This document shows, piece after piece, positions 13,216-22,992 of a DNA stretch of 64,000 nucleotides. The position numbers were made by a program, and so were the translations under genes. Positions within the stretch are counted from its first letter, which is position 1. Each line of letters starts with the position of its first letter. The stretch covers positions 8,753,985 to 8,817,984 of the forward strand of contig CM041196.1 of the NCBI GenBank assembly GCA_023078555.1, given 5' to 3'. The stretch comes from Ulva prolifera (taxonomy: Eukaryota > Chlorophyta > Ulvophyceae > Ulvales > Ulvaceae). The notes beneath the pieces were generated by a model. That model saw only the letters and a list, made by a program, of their open reading frames with translations, made no database searches and was not told the origin of the DNA.

Positions 13216-16200
13216 GATGCGGGCAAGCCGCCTGTCACGTGCCCTTCGTGGGCGGCAGAGCCACACATCTTGATTCCGGCACTTTGTCCACAGTCAGCAA
13301 CTAACTATGATTCAGATTTGATGTCTGGAGGTGACTTGTTGTTTGATCTGCACATTCTCACTACCAACATCTCCGTCACACTGCCTTGCTCAGACCAAGC
13401 ACATGTTGCAATGAGACACATTCACACACTGGATATGAATCGGCATAAAGTCACTCTTGTCATCCCCTCTCGTATCTTTGACTCAGCAGCTGTCACACCT
13501 TTCCTGCGACGGCACACACAATCCACAGTTGATGAGGCCTGTAACATCTTGCAGTACACATCGGGTGCATCTGTTCCAGGAAAACAAAAACATCATATTT
13601 GCACACTTGTCACGAATCAACGCGCGTCTGTCTTGCCGGCGCTAAAATCTGCGGTATCAACTCAACCAGCAGCATTTGTGGATTTAGTTTGCACAATGAA
13701 AACCAAAATCCAAGGCCACTACACAAAGGCATTAATTGACACAGCATCCAACCACAGCATGATCACACGCTCTTTCCTGACACGACATGACATTAGCTGG
13801 TCACACAAACACACTGTCACTCTGGGAATTTCGGCCTCAGAGGCTGCTTGTTTGGGCTCCGTACACCTAGAGAGCCGCGTGGGCAGACACATCATCAATG
13901 TGAAATACACTGTGGTTGAGTCCTTGCCCACCGCAGCCACAGAGCTGGATCCCAATGAGGTACTCTTTGCTCTTGACGTTATCTCTGCAGTAGGCATGCA
14001 GTTGTCTTTCCACAAGCAACACATCCTGATCACAATTCCTGCTCCCGCTGTCCACTCCAAAAAGCGGAGAAAGGGCACGCCTTGGTTTGCTGCAATTCAT
14101 CTTCACCACAACAAACACACCACAGAATCAAGTGATCTGGATGACTTTGTTATCTCACAGCGCGAACTCAAGAACTTGACTGCGAAGGCTCGCATGGGCA
14201 AGCACCCTCTGTTTATAGCACACGTGAAACCCACCGCAGCATCATTGAATGTCAGTTGTGCAAACACACGAAAGAAAGGATATTTGTCAGAGCAGGTGGC
14301 CCCTGCACATCAGCCGCAGGCCGCTGATACAATACCACCTGCTATCCGACTAGTCATTGATAAGCACACAGGCGACGGCGGCCCCTTGGGCCCAGCCCCT
14401 CCCAACACGTCAGCATCTGGTTTTGAGATGGACATCGATCTGCTTCCTGGTGCACGCCCGAAGGCGGCCAGGCAGTATCGATTGACACCTCTGGAGCAGC
14501 TGGAGCTGGAGAAGCAGCTCCAGCACCTCATTGACATGGGATGGGTCAAACCATCCATCTCGCCATGGGCATCGTGTGTCTTGTTTGCTCCCAAACCAGG
14601 CGGAAAACTGAGGCTGTGCATTGACTATCGTTATTTGAATGAGAACACCATCAAAAACACGTACCCGCTGCCGCGAATAGACACACTTCTGGATCAACTC
14701 AAGGGCCACAAATACTTCAGTGCACTAGATCTGCAGTCGGGATATCATCAAATTAAACTTTCGGATTCTGCGGGACCCAAAACAGCTTTCAGAACCCCCG
14801 ACGGCTTATACCAGTGGACAGTCATGCCATTTGGCCTGTCAAATGCAACATCTGTATTCCAGCAAGCAGTGCATGTGGTACTGAAAGGACTCATAGGCAA
14901 AATATGTCTTGCATATTTGGACGATATCATTGTGTTAGCAGAATCTGAAGAGCAGCATGCCGTGAATCTGGACACGGTCCTCACGCGTTTAGCCGAGCAC
15001 AATTTCTTCTGCAACACAGACAAATGCCAATTCGCGCTACAAGAAATAAAGTACTTGGGTCATATTGTCACGGCACATACAGTGAAACCAGACCCATACA
15101 AGGTCGAGGTGCTGCAACAGTGGCCCATGGCAGACCTGGTGTCATCACCCAACAACATCCGCTCATTCCTGGGCCTCGCTGGGTATTTCAGGAGATTCGT
15201 GCCGAAATTCCCCACATTGGCGGGCCCGCTACTGCATCGAATCAGCACCAAAGAACACCAGCCTTGGACTGTCCAATGCACAGAATCATTTAATAATATC
15301 AAGGCTGCTTTGGTCAATGCCACAGTTCTTCGGCACCCAGATTCATCTCAACCGTACCATATTTACACTGATGCATCGGATTATGCATATGGAGCAGTCC
15401 TCACTCAGGAACACGAGGGCAGCCTCGCTCCTGTGGCCTGGATTGGGCGGAAGCTCAATCGGGCCGAGGAGAATTATTACACTCTTGAAAAAGAGCTGGG
15501 CGCGATTGTCTTTGCATATAGACAATGGCGTTGTTATTTGGAGAACAACCAGACAGTTTTTATCCATTCAGATCATAACCCGCTCAGATTCCTACAGACT
15601 CAGAAAAAGCTTTCTGGCAAACATGCCCGATGGCTTGAGTCCTTGTCACGTATCAACTGGAAGATCACATACATTCCAGGTGACAAGAACTATGTGGCTG
15701 ACGCACTCAGCAGAGCTACACACTTGCCCCACACCGACGTCATACTGCATGACGGCGACACGTTATCGGCAGAGCTGCCACATGCGCCATATCAACCATT
15801 GGCCCTCACCAGCGTTCTAGCTTGCAGAGCACTGACTCGGGAGGAGTTCCCTCCGCTACGCACTTCATCGCTGTCATCTCATGGACCTCACCCGATGTCC
15901 CCGGGGACTTCCCCACAGGGATCCAGGTTGATCGCACCACCAGGAATCCAATCTACACGTTCGGAGGCCCACTCTGTTCAGCTCCGGCCAACGGCAAGTC
16001 AGCACGCCATGCCCGCAAGCAGCAGCGGACATCAGAGCAGCCGCTACCTTCAGCCGGCCCCGTCAGCCCAGCACAATCTGCTGCCTTCGTTCTTCCGGGA
16101 CACAATCAGGCCCCAGCCGCGTCTTCCGGGCAGCCCTCCGCCGTCACCGCCGGCGCTCCCTCCGCCGCCTCCCCCGCGGTTCGCATTGGTGTCCACCAGG

Positions 16201-18126
16201 GACCAGGATATGCTGTCCGCCCCCCTGGCGCCGCCAGGGTTGCCGCCGCCTCCGCCGCTCCCACAGCAACGGCCGATCAGCGGCGCCGGGATTTCGCAGC
16301 AACCCTCGCCAGCGACAGACCAGCCCCCTGAGGACATTGTCCTTGACCAGACCGTCTACGAGGAAATGGGTGCGAACCTGCAAGATCAGCACAACACACA
16401 CCTGTCACTAGATGTTGTTCTGGACGATTTTTGGGAGCGTGTGCGCATCGGATATTCGCATGACCCTGCGTTCCAGTCTCCGAACGAGGAGTACAGGTTC
16501 GACAAGAACTTGCAGGCATACTTTTTAGGCCACAAGCTGGTGGTGCCTGATCATGACCAGCTCCGCAAGCAAATCTTGCTCTGGCATCACGTGCATCCTT
16601 GGCATGCGCACTTGGGCGTCCAGCGCACAGCTGCCTTGATCACGGAATCGTTCCATTGGCCGCGCATATCTGCTGATATCAAATCATTTGTGTCACAATG
16701 TCACTCTTGCCAGATCATGAAATCCCCGGGCTGCTCCGACAGCACCCTCTCGCCACTTCCCGTACCCACAGCATGTTGGAGGGTCATCAGCTTGGACATG
16801 ATTACACAGCTGCCTCGCACATCAGATGGGTTTGACTGCATTGTAGTGTTCGTGGACCAATTTTCTAAAATGGTTAGGCTCATACCCACAGTCGGCACAT
16901 TGAATGGCCCAGGTTTTGCCAAGCTGTTTTTCATGCACATCTACCCGCACTATGGCCTCCCGTTGGGTATCTGTAGCGATCGTGGTGTCCAATGGAACAA
17001 TCAGTTCTTCAGGCACATCTGTGATCACATGGGCATACACCTGCGTCTCACGTATTCATATCACCCACGAGCAAATGGGCAGGTGGAGCGTCTCAACCGC
17101 GTGATTGAGGAAGCTCTGCGCCATTTTGTGAGTCCGGCACATGACGACTGGGACACCTTTCTGCCCCACGTCGAGTTCAGCATCAATAATGCTAGAAACG
17201 AGAGCACTGGCTGCACTCCTTTTCAGTTGAACAGAATCACGCCACCGCTATCACCTACAGCCCTGGCCTTTAACATCCCTGAAGGCCGTCGCCTGCACAC
17301 GTCCTTGCTGCACCGTATGTACTATCATTTGGCCAAACAGGCCTTGTCCGCGGCAAAGCAAAGTATGTGGTCCAAATCTTCCCAGCCTCTTGCTTCCAGT
17401 CAATTTGCAGTGGGCAAACCGGTGCTCCTTTCATTGTCCAAAGTCGCCTTGCATCACCCCTCACTGCGTCGGAAATTCACGGCGCGTTGGGTTGGACCAT
17501 GCCGGATTCTGGAGCTGGTGGGTTCACGGGCTGCCAGAATTCAGCTGCCGACCACGCTCTCAGCATTGAACATGCATGATGTATTTCATTTCTCCTGTCT
17601 GAAACCATATATCGAGGCACATTATCACGAATGCACTACAGACCCACAGCCTCAGCCTAGTTCTGATTCAGACGAAGTGTTTGAGGTCGAGACAGTTCTG
17701 GACTATAGGCGAACGCATCACCCTCAGTCGGAGGCGCCGTCCACATGCCCGTCTAGGAGTCCCCACTTCCTTGTCCGGTGGAAGGGATACTCCAGTCACC
17801 ACGACCTGTGGCTTCCACCTGCTGAGCTTGTCAATTGCCTTGATAAGGTGGCAGCATATCTGTTTCAGAACTCCACAGCACAGCAACGTGAAGTCATCAT
17901 TGATCAGTTCCCGCGTGAGGCGCGTGTGCAGTTGACACATCTCTTGCAGCGTGCACGCCAGTCCGCCTCACGCCAGCCTAGGGGGCAGCACCAGATGTCG
18001 GTGCCACCCAGGTTGACCACCAAGACGCGTCGCGAGTCAGCCAGGCTGCGCAAAGCCGCCCCCCCTGTGCACAAAGCTGCCTCTGCTGTGTGCAGATTGT
18101 GCAGCTCTTGTGGGGAGTACTGGTGA
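13216..18126 (+). CDS. Gypsy-1 Pol: protease, RT, RNase H, integrase, chromodomain
   Basis: This copies the RNA genome into DNA and integrates it. Numbering from 13270: aspartic protease motif LIDTASNHSMI (about 155-165, DTAS in place of the usual DTG/DSG); RT 400-570 with active site YLDD (549-552); RNase H from TDASDYAYG (700) to DALSRA (811-816); and a Pro-rich spacer of about 180 residues (850-1030). The integrase has its zinc finger at 1105-1147 (C1144, C1147) and triad D1176, D1237, E1273 (DX35E). A chromodomain near the C-terminus (HFLVRWKGYSSHHDLWLPP) may direct insertion to particular chromatin. No AUG opens the frame; expression is presumably as Gag-Pol through the UGA at 13213. All key residues are present. 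Confidence 0.93.
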   Translation, partial: DAGKPPVTCPSWAAEPHILIPALCPQSATNYDSDLMSGGDLLFDLHILTTNISVTLPCSDQAHVAMRHIHTLDMNRHKVTLVIPSRIFDSAAVTPFLRRHTQSTVDEACNILQYTSGASVPGKQKHHICTLVTNQRASVLPALKSAVSTQPAAFVDLVCTMKTKIQGHYTKALIDTASNHSMITRSFLTRHDISWSHKHTVTLGISASEAACLGSVHLESRVGRHIINVKYTVVESLPTAATELDPNEVLFALDVISAVGMQLSFHKQHILITIPAPAVHSKKRRKGTPWFAAIHLHHNKHTTESSDLDDFVISQRELKNLTAKARMGKHPLFIAHVKPTAASLNVSCANTRKKGYLSEQVAPAHQPQAADTIPPAIRLVIDKHTGDGGPLGPAPPNTSASGFEMDIDLLPGARPKAARQYRLTPLEQLELEKQLQHLIDMGWVKPSISPWASCVLFAPKPGGKLRLCIDYRYLNENTIKNTYPLPRIDTLLDQLKGHKYFSALDLQSGYHQIKLSDSAGPKTAFRTPDGLYQWTVMPFGLSNATSVFQQAVHVVLKGLIGKICLAYLDDIIVLAESEEQHAVNLDTVLTRLAEHNFFCNTDKCQFALQEIKYLGHIVTAHTVKPDPYKVEVLQQWPMADLVSSPNNIRSFLGLAGYFRRFVPKFPTLAGPLLHRISTKEHQPWTVQCTESFNNIKAALVNATVLRHPDSSQPYHIYTDASDYAYGAVLTQEHEGSLAPVAWIGRKLNRAEENYYTLEKELGAIVFAYRQWRCYLENNQTVFIHSDHNPLRFLQTQKKLSGKHARWLESLSRINWKITYIPGDKNYVADALSRATHLPHTDVILHDGDTLSAELPHAPYQPLALTSVLACRALTREEFPPLRTSSLSSHGPHPMSPGTSPQGSRLIAPPGIQSTRSEAHSVQLRPTASQHAMPASSSGHQSSRYLQPAPSAQHNLLPSFFRDTIRPQPRLPGSPPPSPPALPPPPPPRFALVSTRDQDMLSAPLAPPGLPPPPPLPQQRPISGAGISQQPSPATDQPPEDIVLDQTVYEEMGANLQDQHNTHLSLDVVLDDFWERVRIGYSHDPAFQSPNEEYRFDKNLQAYFLGHKLVVPDHDQLRKQILLWHHVHPWHAHLGVQRTAALITESFHWPRISADIKSFVSQCHSCQIMKSPGCSDSTLSPLPVPTACWRVISLDMITQLPRTSDGFDCIVVFVDQFSKMVRLIPTVGTLNGPGFAKLFFMHIYPHYGLPLGICSDRGVQWNNQFFRHICDHMGIHLRLTYSYHPRANGQVERLNRVIEEALRHFVSPAHDDWDTFLPHVEFSINNARNESTGCTPFQLNRITPPLSPTALAFNIPEGRRLHTSLLHRMYYHLAKQALSAAKQSMWSKSSQPLASSQFAVGKPVLLSLSKVALHHPSLRRKFTARWVGPCRILELVGSRAARIQLPTTLSALNMHDVFHFSCLKPYIEAHYHECTTDPQPQPSSDSDEVFEVETVLDYRRTHHPQSEAPSTCPSRSPHFLVRWKGYSSHHDLWLPPAELVNCLDKVAAYLFQNSTAQQREVIIDQFPREARVQLTHLLQRARQSASRQPRGQHQMSVPPRLTTKTRRESARLRKAAPPVHKAASAVCRLCSSCGEYW

Positions 18127-18420
18127 CAGTACCGCTCAGCCATTGTCGTGCTAGGAGACGTCTGAACACGGTGATAGCACTTAGAGCATTATTTCATTGG
18201 CCGCAGGAGTCGGATTTGATGTGGGAAGGCCGCGCCGCCGGCACCCACCCGCTCCGCTGGGCGAGTTCCCAGTTGCCAGCATGTTGTGCACACTGCAGTT
18301 GCCGCATGCAATCTCAGCCTCTTCCCCGCGCTTTTGTCACAGCGCGGCATCCACATGCCACATCACCTACGGCTTGCATATGCTGTTGATCCCACCGGTC
18401 GCTTTGCGGTGTCGTGATCA

Positions 18421-18795
18421 TTGGGGTTTGCGCGTGCTCTGCGCGCGTTGTGTGTCACAGCCACATGTTACGCACCTCTGACGTCATCCGATCGTGCAGT
18501 TGAGTCACTTCCGTCCTTCGGGCCAGCTCAGGCCTCGGCGGACAGGCGCCCACGTCGCCTCCTCAACAATGTCAAGCGGCTTCTCCGGGACTTTGGTCAA
18601 ATGCCACTCCCGGGAGTCACAACGGACGAACTCCAGGAGCAGCTTCGTCTCCTCGCTGCGGCCGATCATGCCGAGGTCGAGGCGTCACGTGAGCGGTCAC
18701 TTGCCGTCAGCAAGTTCATCAATTGGGCGGCCGCCAGCCGCGGCCGCGTCGTAGGAACATATCTCGAGGATATTGTGTTCGAATTCTACGAATAA
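18421..18795 (+). CDS. Gypsy-1 third ORF (unknown protein, about 124 aa)
   Basis: A small frame lies between pol and the 3' LTR. I do not recognise it as any known family. Its last 85 or so residues (from RRPRRLLNNVKRLLRDF to the end, YLEDIVFEFYE) align with the gypsy-2 frame at 30593-30994, including the Arg-rich start, LL-N-I/V-L pattern, a D--MP block and the ending S--IN-------Y--D---EF. Conservation between two elements that are otherwise well diverged suggests a real gene. The sequence looks helical with no signal peptide or membrane segment, so it is not envelope-like. The true start is uncertain; a shorter form without the first 40 residues, or a spliced mRNA, is possible. Confidence 0.6.
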   Translation: MGFARALRALCVTATCYAPLTSSDRAVESLPSFGPAQASADRRPRRLLNNVKRLLRDFGQMPLPGVTTDELQEQLRLLAAADHAEVEASRERSLAVSKFINWAAASRGRVVGTYLEDIVFEFYE

Positions 18796-19047
18796 GTCAT
18801 TTTTTTTTTCTTTCTTTCTTTCAGTCAGCGCTCGCTCCAGCCACCTTGTAACCTGGTTGCAGAGCAGTCGCGTCCTGGCTCCTGTTACAAGGGCCCAGCG
18901 TCGCCCCACTTCGGTGGCCACTCAGTGATCAGATCATGTCATGCACGTCAGTCTGCGCTGTGCATGTTTGTTGCCATGCTTTGCATCATGCCCCCACCTG
19001 CCTTTGCACGGTTGTCACTCATCTCTCCTGAGCTTCGTTCCTCTGTT

Positions 19048-19058
19048 AAGGGGGGAGG
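19048..19058 (+). other. Gypsy-1 polypurine tract
   Basis: AAGGGGGGAGG sits directly before the 3' LTR start (TG at 19059), the expected primer for plus-strand DNA synthesis. Confidence 0.85.
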
Positions 19059-20057
19059 TGTCGTGAGATGGCACCTCACTCTGGCGCAGGCATGTGGTTA
19101 CAATGCATGAAACTCATGCATTGAGTCATGATGTACAGTCATACACAGGTGTCTGTCATGACACATGTCATGGCACACTTGTATATATTAAGATCCTCGT
19201 GCTTCACGAAGATCACCAAGTCAGGATCCCACAAGATACATACACGTGGCGCTTGCGCCGCACACACTTGTATGGTCACACACTCTATTGCATTTTCACA
19301 AAGTCAGCTTATAAAAGGTCGTGCACCTAATCATGCACGCGAACACAAGTGACCTCAGCTTATGAGGCCGCCTGTGCGACAAGTTACAATCATCCGCCAG
19401 ATCGGGCAGTCGCACGCGTCGCGGAGACGCGGTGCGCTTGCGCGCCGTCAGACTCAGCTGTGCACGTCAAAATGTACACAGGCACGGACAGCTCAGTCCC
19501 GGCGCCCCTCTAGTTACACGCTGTGGCGGCTATGTCAAGATGCTGCACATTATCGCGCACAATCTCGGGATGAGATCCAGCTTTCAGCGTGTCGATCTCT
19601 GGCTCGCACCACGCCACGCCCGCCCATGGGGCAGCATCGTGCGCAGCCTCCCTCAGAGATCCTCATGCACCACGCACTGCGCACAGAACACTGTCAAACA
19701 CTCACGCATTTCAGCGTGTCACCACAAGTCACTGGGGATCCCTCACTTATTGGGGATTCCATCAGATGACTGCGTAGGGTGCGCAGCATCTTGGCGAGGC
19801 CAGCCATAGCAGGGGGTAGTCCTGGGCGCATCACAAGCAGTATTTATACTGCGCGCTTGCTGGGTCCGACACAGTTCGCACTGGTTCGGATGGGGCGCTT
19901 CTATTGAGCATTTCTTCCATCTTGTCCTGCGTACACGCATCCAATCTCTGTTTATTGTCGCCGCATAGGTCCTCGTGCCTGGCCGTAAGCCCACGCTTCC
20001 ACTGTCAATCTTTCCAAGGTACTCCGCTCAGAGACCAGGGACCTCGCGTCCTAGACA
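19059..20057 (+). repeat. Gypsy-1 3' LTR (999 bp)
   Basis: The partner of 9854-10852 with one base difference seen (19993). It is followed by target duplication GTGGA at 20058-20062, after which exon 3 of the element A transposase resumes on the minus strand. Confidence 0.95.
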
Positions 20058-21387
20058 GTGGACCTGTTGGTTCCTCTTCCGGTAGCGTTGGTTCCCGCAA
20101 ACGGGACATCTCTCTCCAGGCCTCTTGCGTCTCTCCCACATCGGCAGCTGCTTCCCATATACATGCGGCCACTGTCCATTGTCGCACATGTCGTAAGCGT
20201 ACTCATCAGTGCCTTGTAGGCAAAGCACACCTCGTATGATGTGTTCAGACCTGCAGTAAGGCACACTTGTGCTGGATGTGGATGATTGTCAAGCAAGTGC
20301 ATACAACAACTGAGCAGCAATACATGCAATGAAGAAGCAATACCTTGGCATAATGTTGTTCAGCACGGGCAGCATTCCAGCAGATGCAAGCAGCCGGCAA
20401 ATAGTGTCAAGGCATGAAGAAGTCATGTTTCCCTTCATCTTCAGCCAAGCCATGCAGTAACTTGCCTGCAAGACGGTCACAGTGCTACCGGAAGCTATTG
20501 GCTTGTTGCGTCGTTTCTAATACCAACGGATGGTGAAAGGACGTGGATCAGGCGCGTCCTCATTCAGATGTTCTGCTCGTAAACGCTTCATTCGATCCCT
20601 CAACTCTTCTATGATGCCCCCTGCGAATTCATCGTCATCCATCTCCATGCCCTGTTGTCGTGTAGCTTGGAGTAAGTCAAGGCCATCAAGAACTTGTCCT
20701 CCCCTCGCCCGCCACTCTAGCTCGCCAAATTGCAGTATCGTCTCCAAATCCTGCAAAGCTAGCTCACTTCAGTCACACAGCCTGCTTTGATAATATAACA
20801 AGGATACGAACCATGACCTACAGTTCATCAGACGAACATGGACACGGCAGGTGCATTACAGTTAGACGCACATGTGACACCCCAACCGGACCATCATAGC
20901 CCAAATCGAAGTCAGCTTGTTGAATTCTTTCCGGCATGACACTCCAGAGCGCAACCTCGGAAGATGGCGGATCCGCGGGGTTGCAAGGCAGTGCATTCAA
21001 CACCTCAATTGGAGGTGCAGCAAGCAAAGTACTTCTGCCCTCCTGATTCAGAGCATCTGTTTCATCAACAGTAAGCACTGGAGAAGGAGGGTTTGACTGA
21101 TCCTGTGAGGGGAGCTGATTCAAGGCTGTGGCTGGTGACGATAGTGCAGATGGACGGCCGACATCGATGTCTGCAATATCATCAATTATAGGCTTAGGAA
21201 GTATTGGGGGAGGTGTGTGGCAGCGCCCTCCACCAGCAACTCGAATGACATTTTCCGCATGGACAGGAGTTTTTAGATGAGCCGACAAATTGGATTCGTC
21301 GTCGAGTGTCTTCCGACACTTGTCACAAAACCATCTGTCATCTCCGAGCTCGATGGAATCATCTCTTGCGGTCCTTTTTGGTGGCAT
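20058..21387 (-). pseudogene. Element A Tnp2-like transposase, exons 1-3 (zinc-finger N-terminus)
   Basis: The 5' half of the transposase gene that continues at 9853 beyond gypsy-1. Exon 1 starts at ATG 21387 (MPPKRTARDD, matching MPSKRPAAD and MPKRVRAE in the paralogues) and contains a U1-type C2H2 finger CX2CX12HX5H (WFCDKCRKTL...HLKTPVH). It then has a long acidic, low-complexity linker to about 20900. Exon 2 (about 20762-20345) has a TAG at 20517-20519 straight after FTIRWY, with homology continuing in frame (VLQASYCMAWLKMKG), so it is a nonsense mutation. Exon 3 (about 20235-20062) carries YDMCDNGQWPHVYGKQL and the zinc-ribbon-like CPVCGNQRYRKRN, a pattern shared with plant Tnp2 N-termini. 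Gypsy-1 interrupts right after this exon. Confidence 0.75.
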
Positions 21388-22175
21388 CAACACGAAGACA
21401 CACGTAAACCACAAGACAAACCACACCACGGTCACAACCGTGGGCGACTGTTGTGAAAGTGCCTCGTAGCGCACAAGGCATGTGCACATGCGGATGCACG
21501 CACGGGGTGACACGTGGCAGTCACCAGCCCGCGAATGAGAAGACACATTCCAGCTCTCTGTATAGGTCGAACAAGGTCATGGTTTAAGTATCTGACTCAG
21601 ATACTGACCATGCAGGTGTGATCCCAGATCTCAGGCGTCATGTGCTAAGTACTCCGCACACATACTTAACATTTCGCCCAACTAAACTTACGGTATGACG
21701 CTTCCACTCGCGCTTGCATTCGAACAGCGACCTCATCGTATGCAGTGTATAGCAGGAATCATTGCAAGGTTCCTCACGATCGTGTGCATTTGATCAGTTC
21801 AGGCAATTTTGTCATGTGCGGAGATGTCTTCAATCTACACGGCATCGTGCATGCCACGATCACATGGCGCCACGATGCAGCGCTGCTTTGTCATTGCTTG
21901 TCGCGGCCGGCAGGTCCTCGGACACAATGCAAAGCTTCCAATTGAAGCAAGTAGGAACACACGCCGGAGCACGCCAATGTGTCAAGCGTTCACGCAAAGA
22001 GAGTAGTAATGGCTTGTGATGACGGATGACGCACGCAGGTGATCAATAGAACCGATCGCCCTAGACATGCAGCCAACATAATACAGAACAACCACAAATC
22101 AGCGAGCGAGATGTTTGTTGGAAAAAATAATATTTGAGTAGGGCGAATTATGTCGTGAGACACACAAACGTGTAA
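21388..22175. other. Element A 5' leader, no gene seen
   Basis: This lies between the transposase start codon and the gypsy-2 insertion. No credible coding sequence is visible. It should contain the transposase promoter on the minus strand, but no clear TATA element was identified. Confidence 0.5.
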
Positions 22176-22969
22176 TGTTGTAATGGCCAAATCTGTCTGC
22201 TCAGAAGCACACCTATTCCAGATATGCAGGCACCAATTGTGGATACATGTGTATGTATCTCACGCTAGTGCCTTGCAAAACTTGAGCCAGGCGAAAGTAT
22301 ACCAACGAATACCTCAGAATGCCAGCATGTACCACGTCACAGCTGTGCACATGAGCTGCATGCATACAGCTACATGTGCATAATTCCACATGCCCAAAAG
22401 TGCCACTAGCATTCCTCAACATGTATAATCTCACATACCAATCCCATGTATCATGTCACCTTTTGCCACAGCCTTTTGGCAGTGCGAAGTGCCAGCTCAG
22501 TGCATGACACGTCATGCATGCGGCGCATGCATACTCCTGGTCTGCGCTTGCGCACGCCAAGGGTGCAGCGTCAAAGACCATGTCAGCCAATCTACGTCTG
22601 CGTATCCATGCAGCACGATGTTGCTGCATTGGATTGACGGAGGATGATACATGCCAAATCCCAATGCCCGCAGCAGATCGCCAGATCTCGCGGGATGCTG
22701 CACCCTGATCCGTACAGAGATCAACGAGCAGCGCGATTCCACAGTTCCACAGAGCTATCAGTAGCGAGGACAGCACAAAGCAGGGATGGGCATGGGCACA
22801 TATATTCCAAGTGTTTTGCTGTGATCGACACAATTACCTTTGGTCGATTGGGGCGCTCCTGTTCCAGACATTCCACTGTGTGCTACATTGTTACCCGAGT
22901 CCTTCTCTCCTGTCGTTTCTGTACGCTCGCTAGGGTGCCCAGCTCCCTGCGCTACCCGACAATTCAACA
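22176..22969 (+). repeat. Gypsy-2 5' LTR (794 bp)
   Basis: Starts TGTTGTAATGG and ends ATTCAACA. It is followed directly by a primer-binding site GGTATCGGTGAGG (22970-22982), which shares GGTATCG with gypsy-1 and copia-1. Confidence 0.95.
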
Positions 22970-22992
22970 GGTATCGGTGAGGCTTCTCTGCC

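Larger units (their letters stand above)
9854..20057 (+). mobile_element. Gypsy-1: complete, very young Ty3/gypsy chromodomain retrotransposon
   Basis: Two 999-bp LTRs (9854-10852 and 19059-20057), starting TG and ending CA, flank gag, a pol with protease, RT, RNase H, integrase and chromodomain, and a small third ORF. A perfect 5-bp target duplication GTGGA is present at 9849-9853 and 20058-20062. Reading the LTRs side by side I found one difference (C at 10788, A at 19993), so the insertion is very recent. It landed inside the transposase gene of element A, in the opposite orientation, at the end of exon 3. All reading frames are open except for a conserved gag-pol UGA, so it could be active. 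Confidence 0.95.
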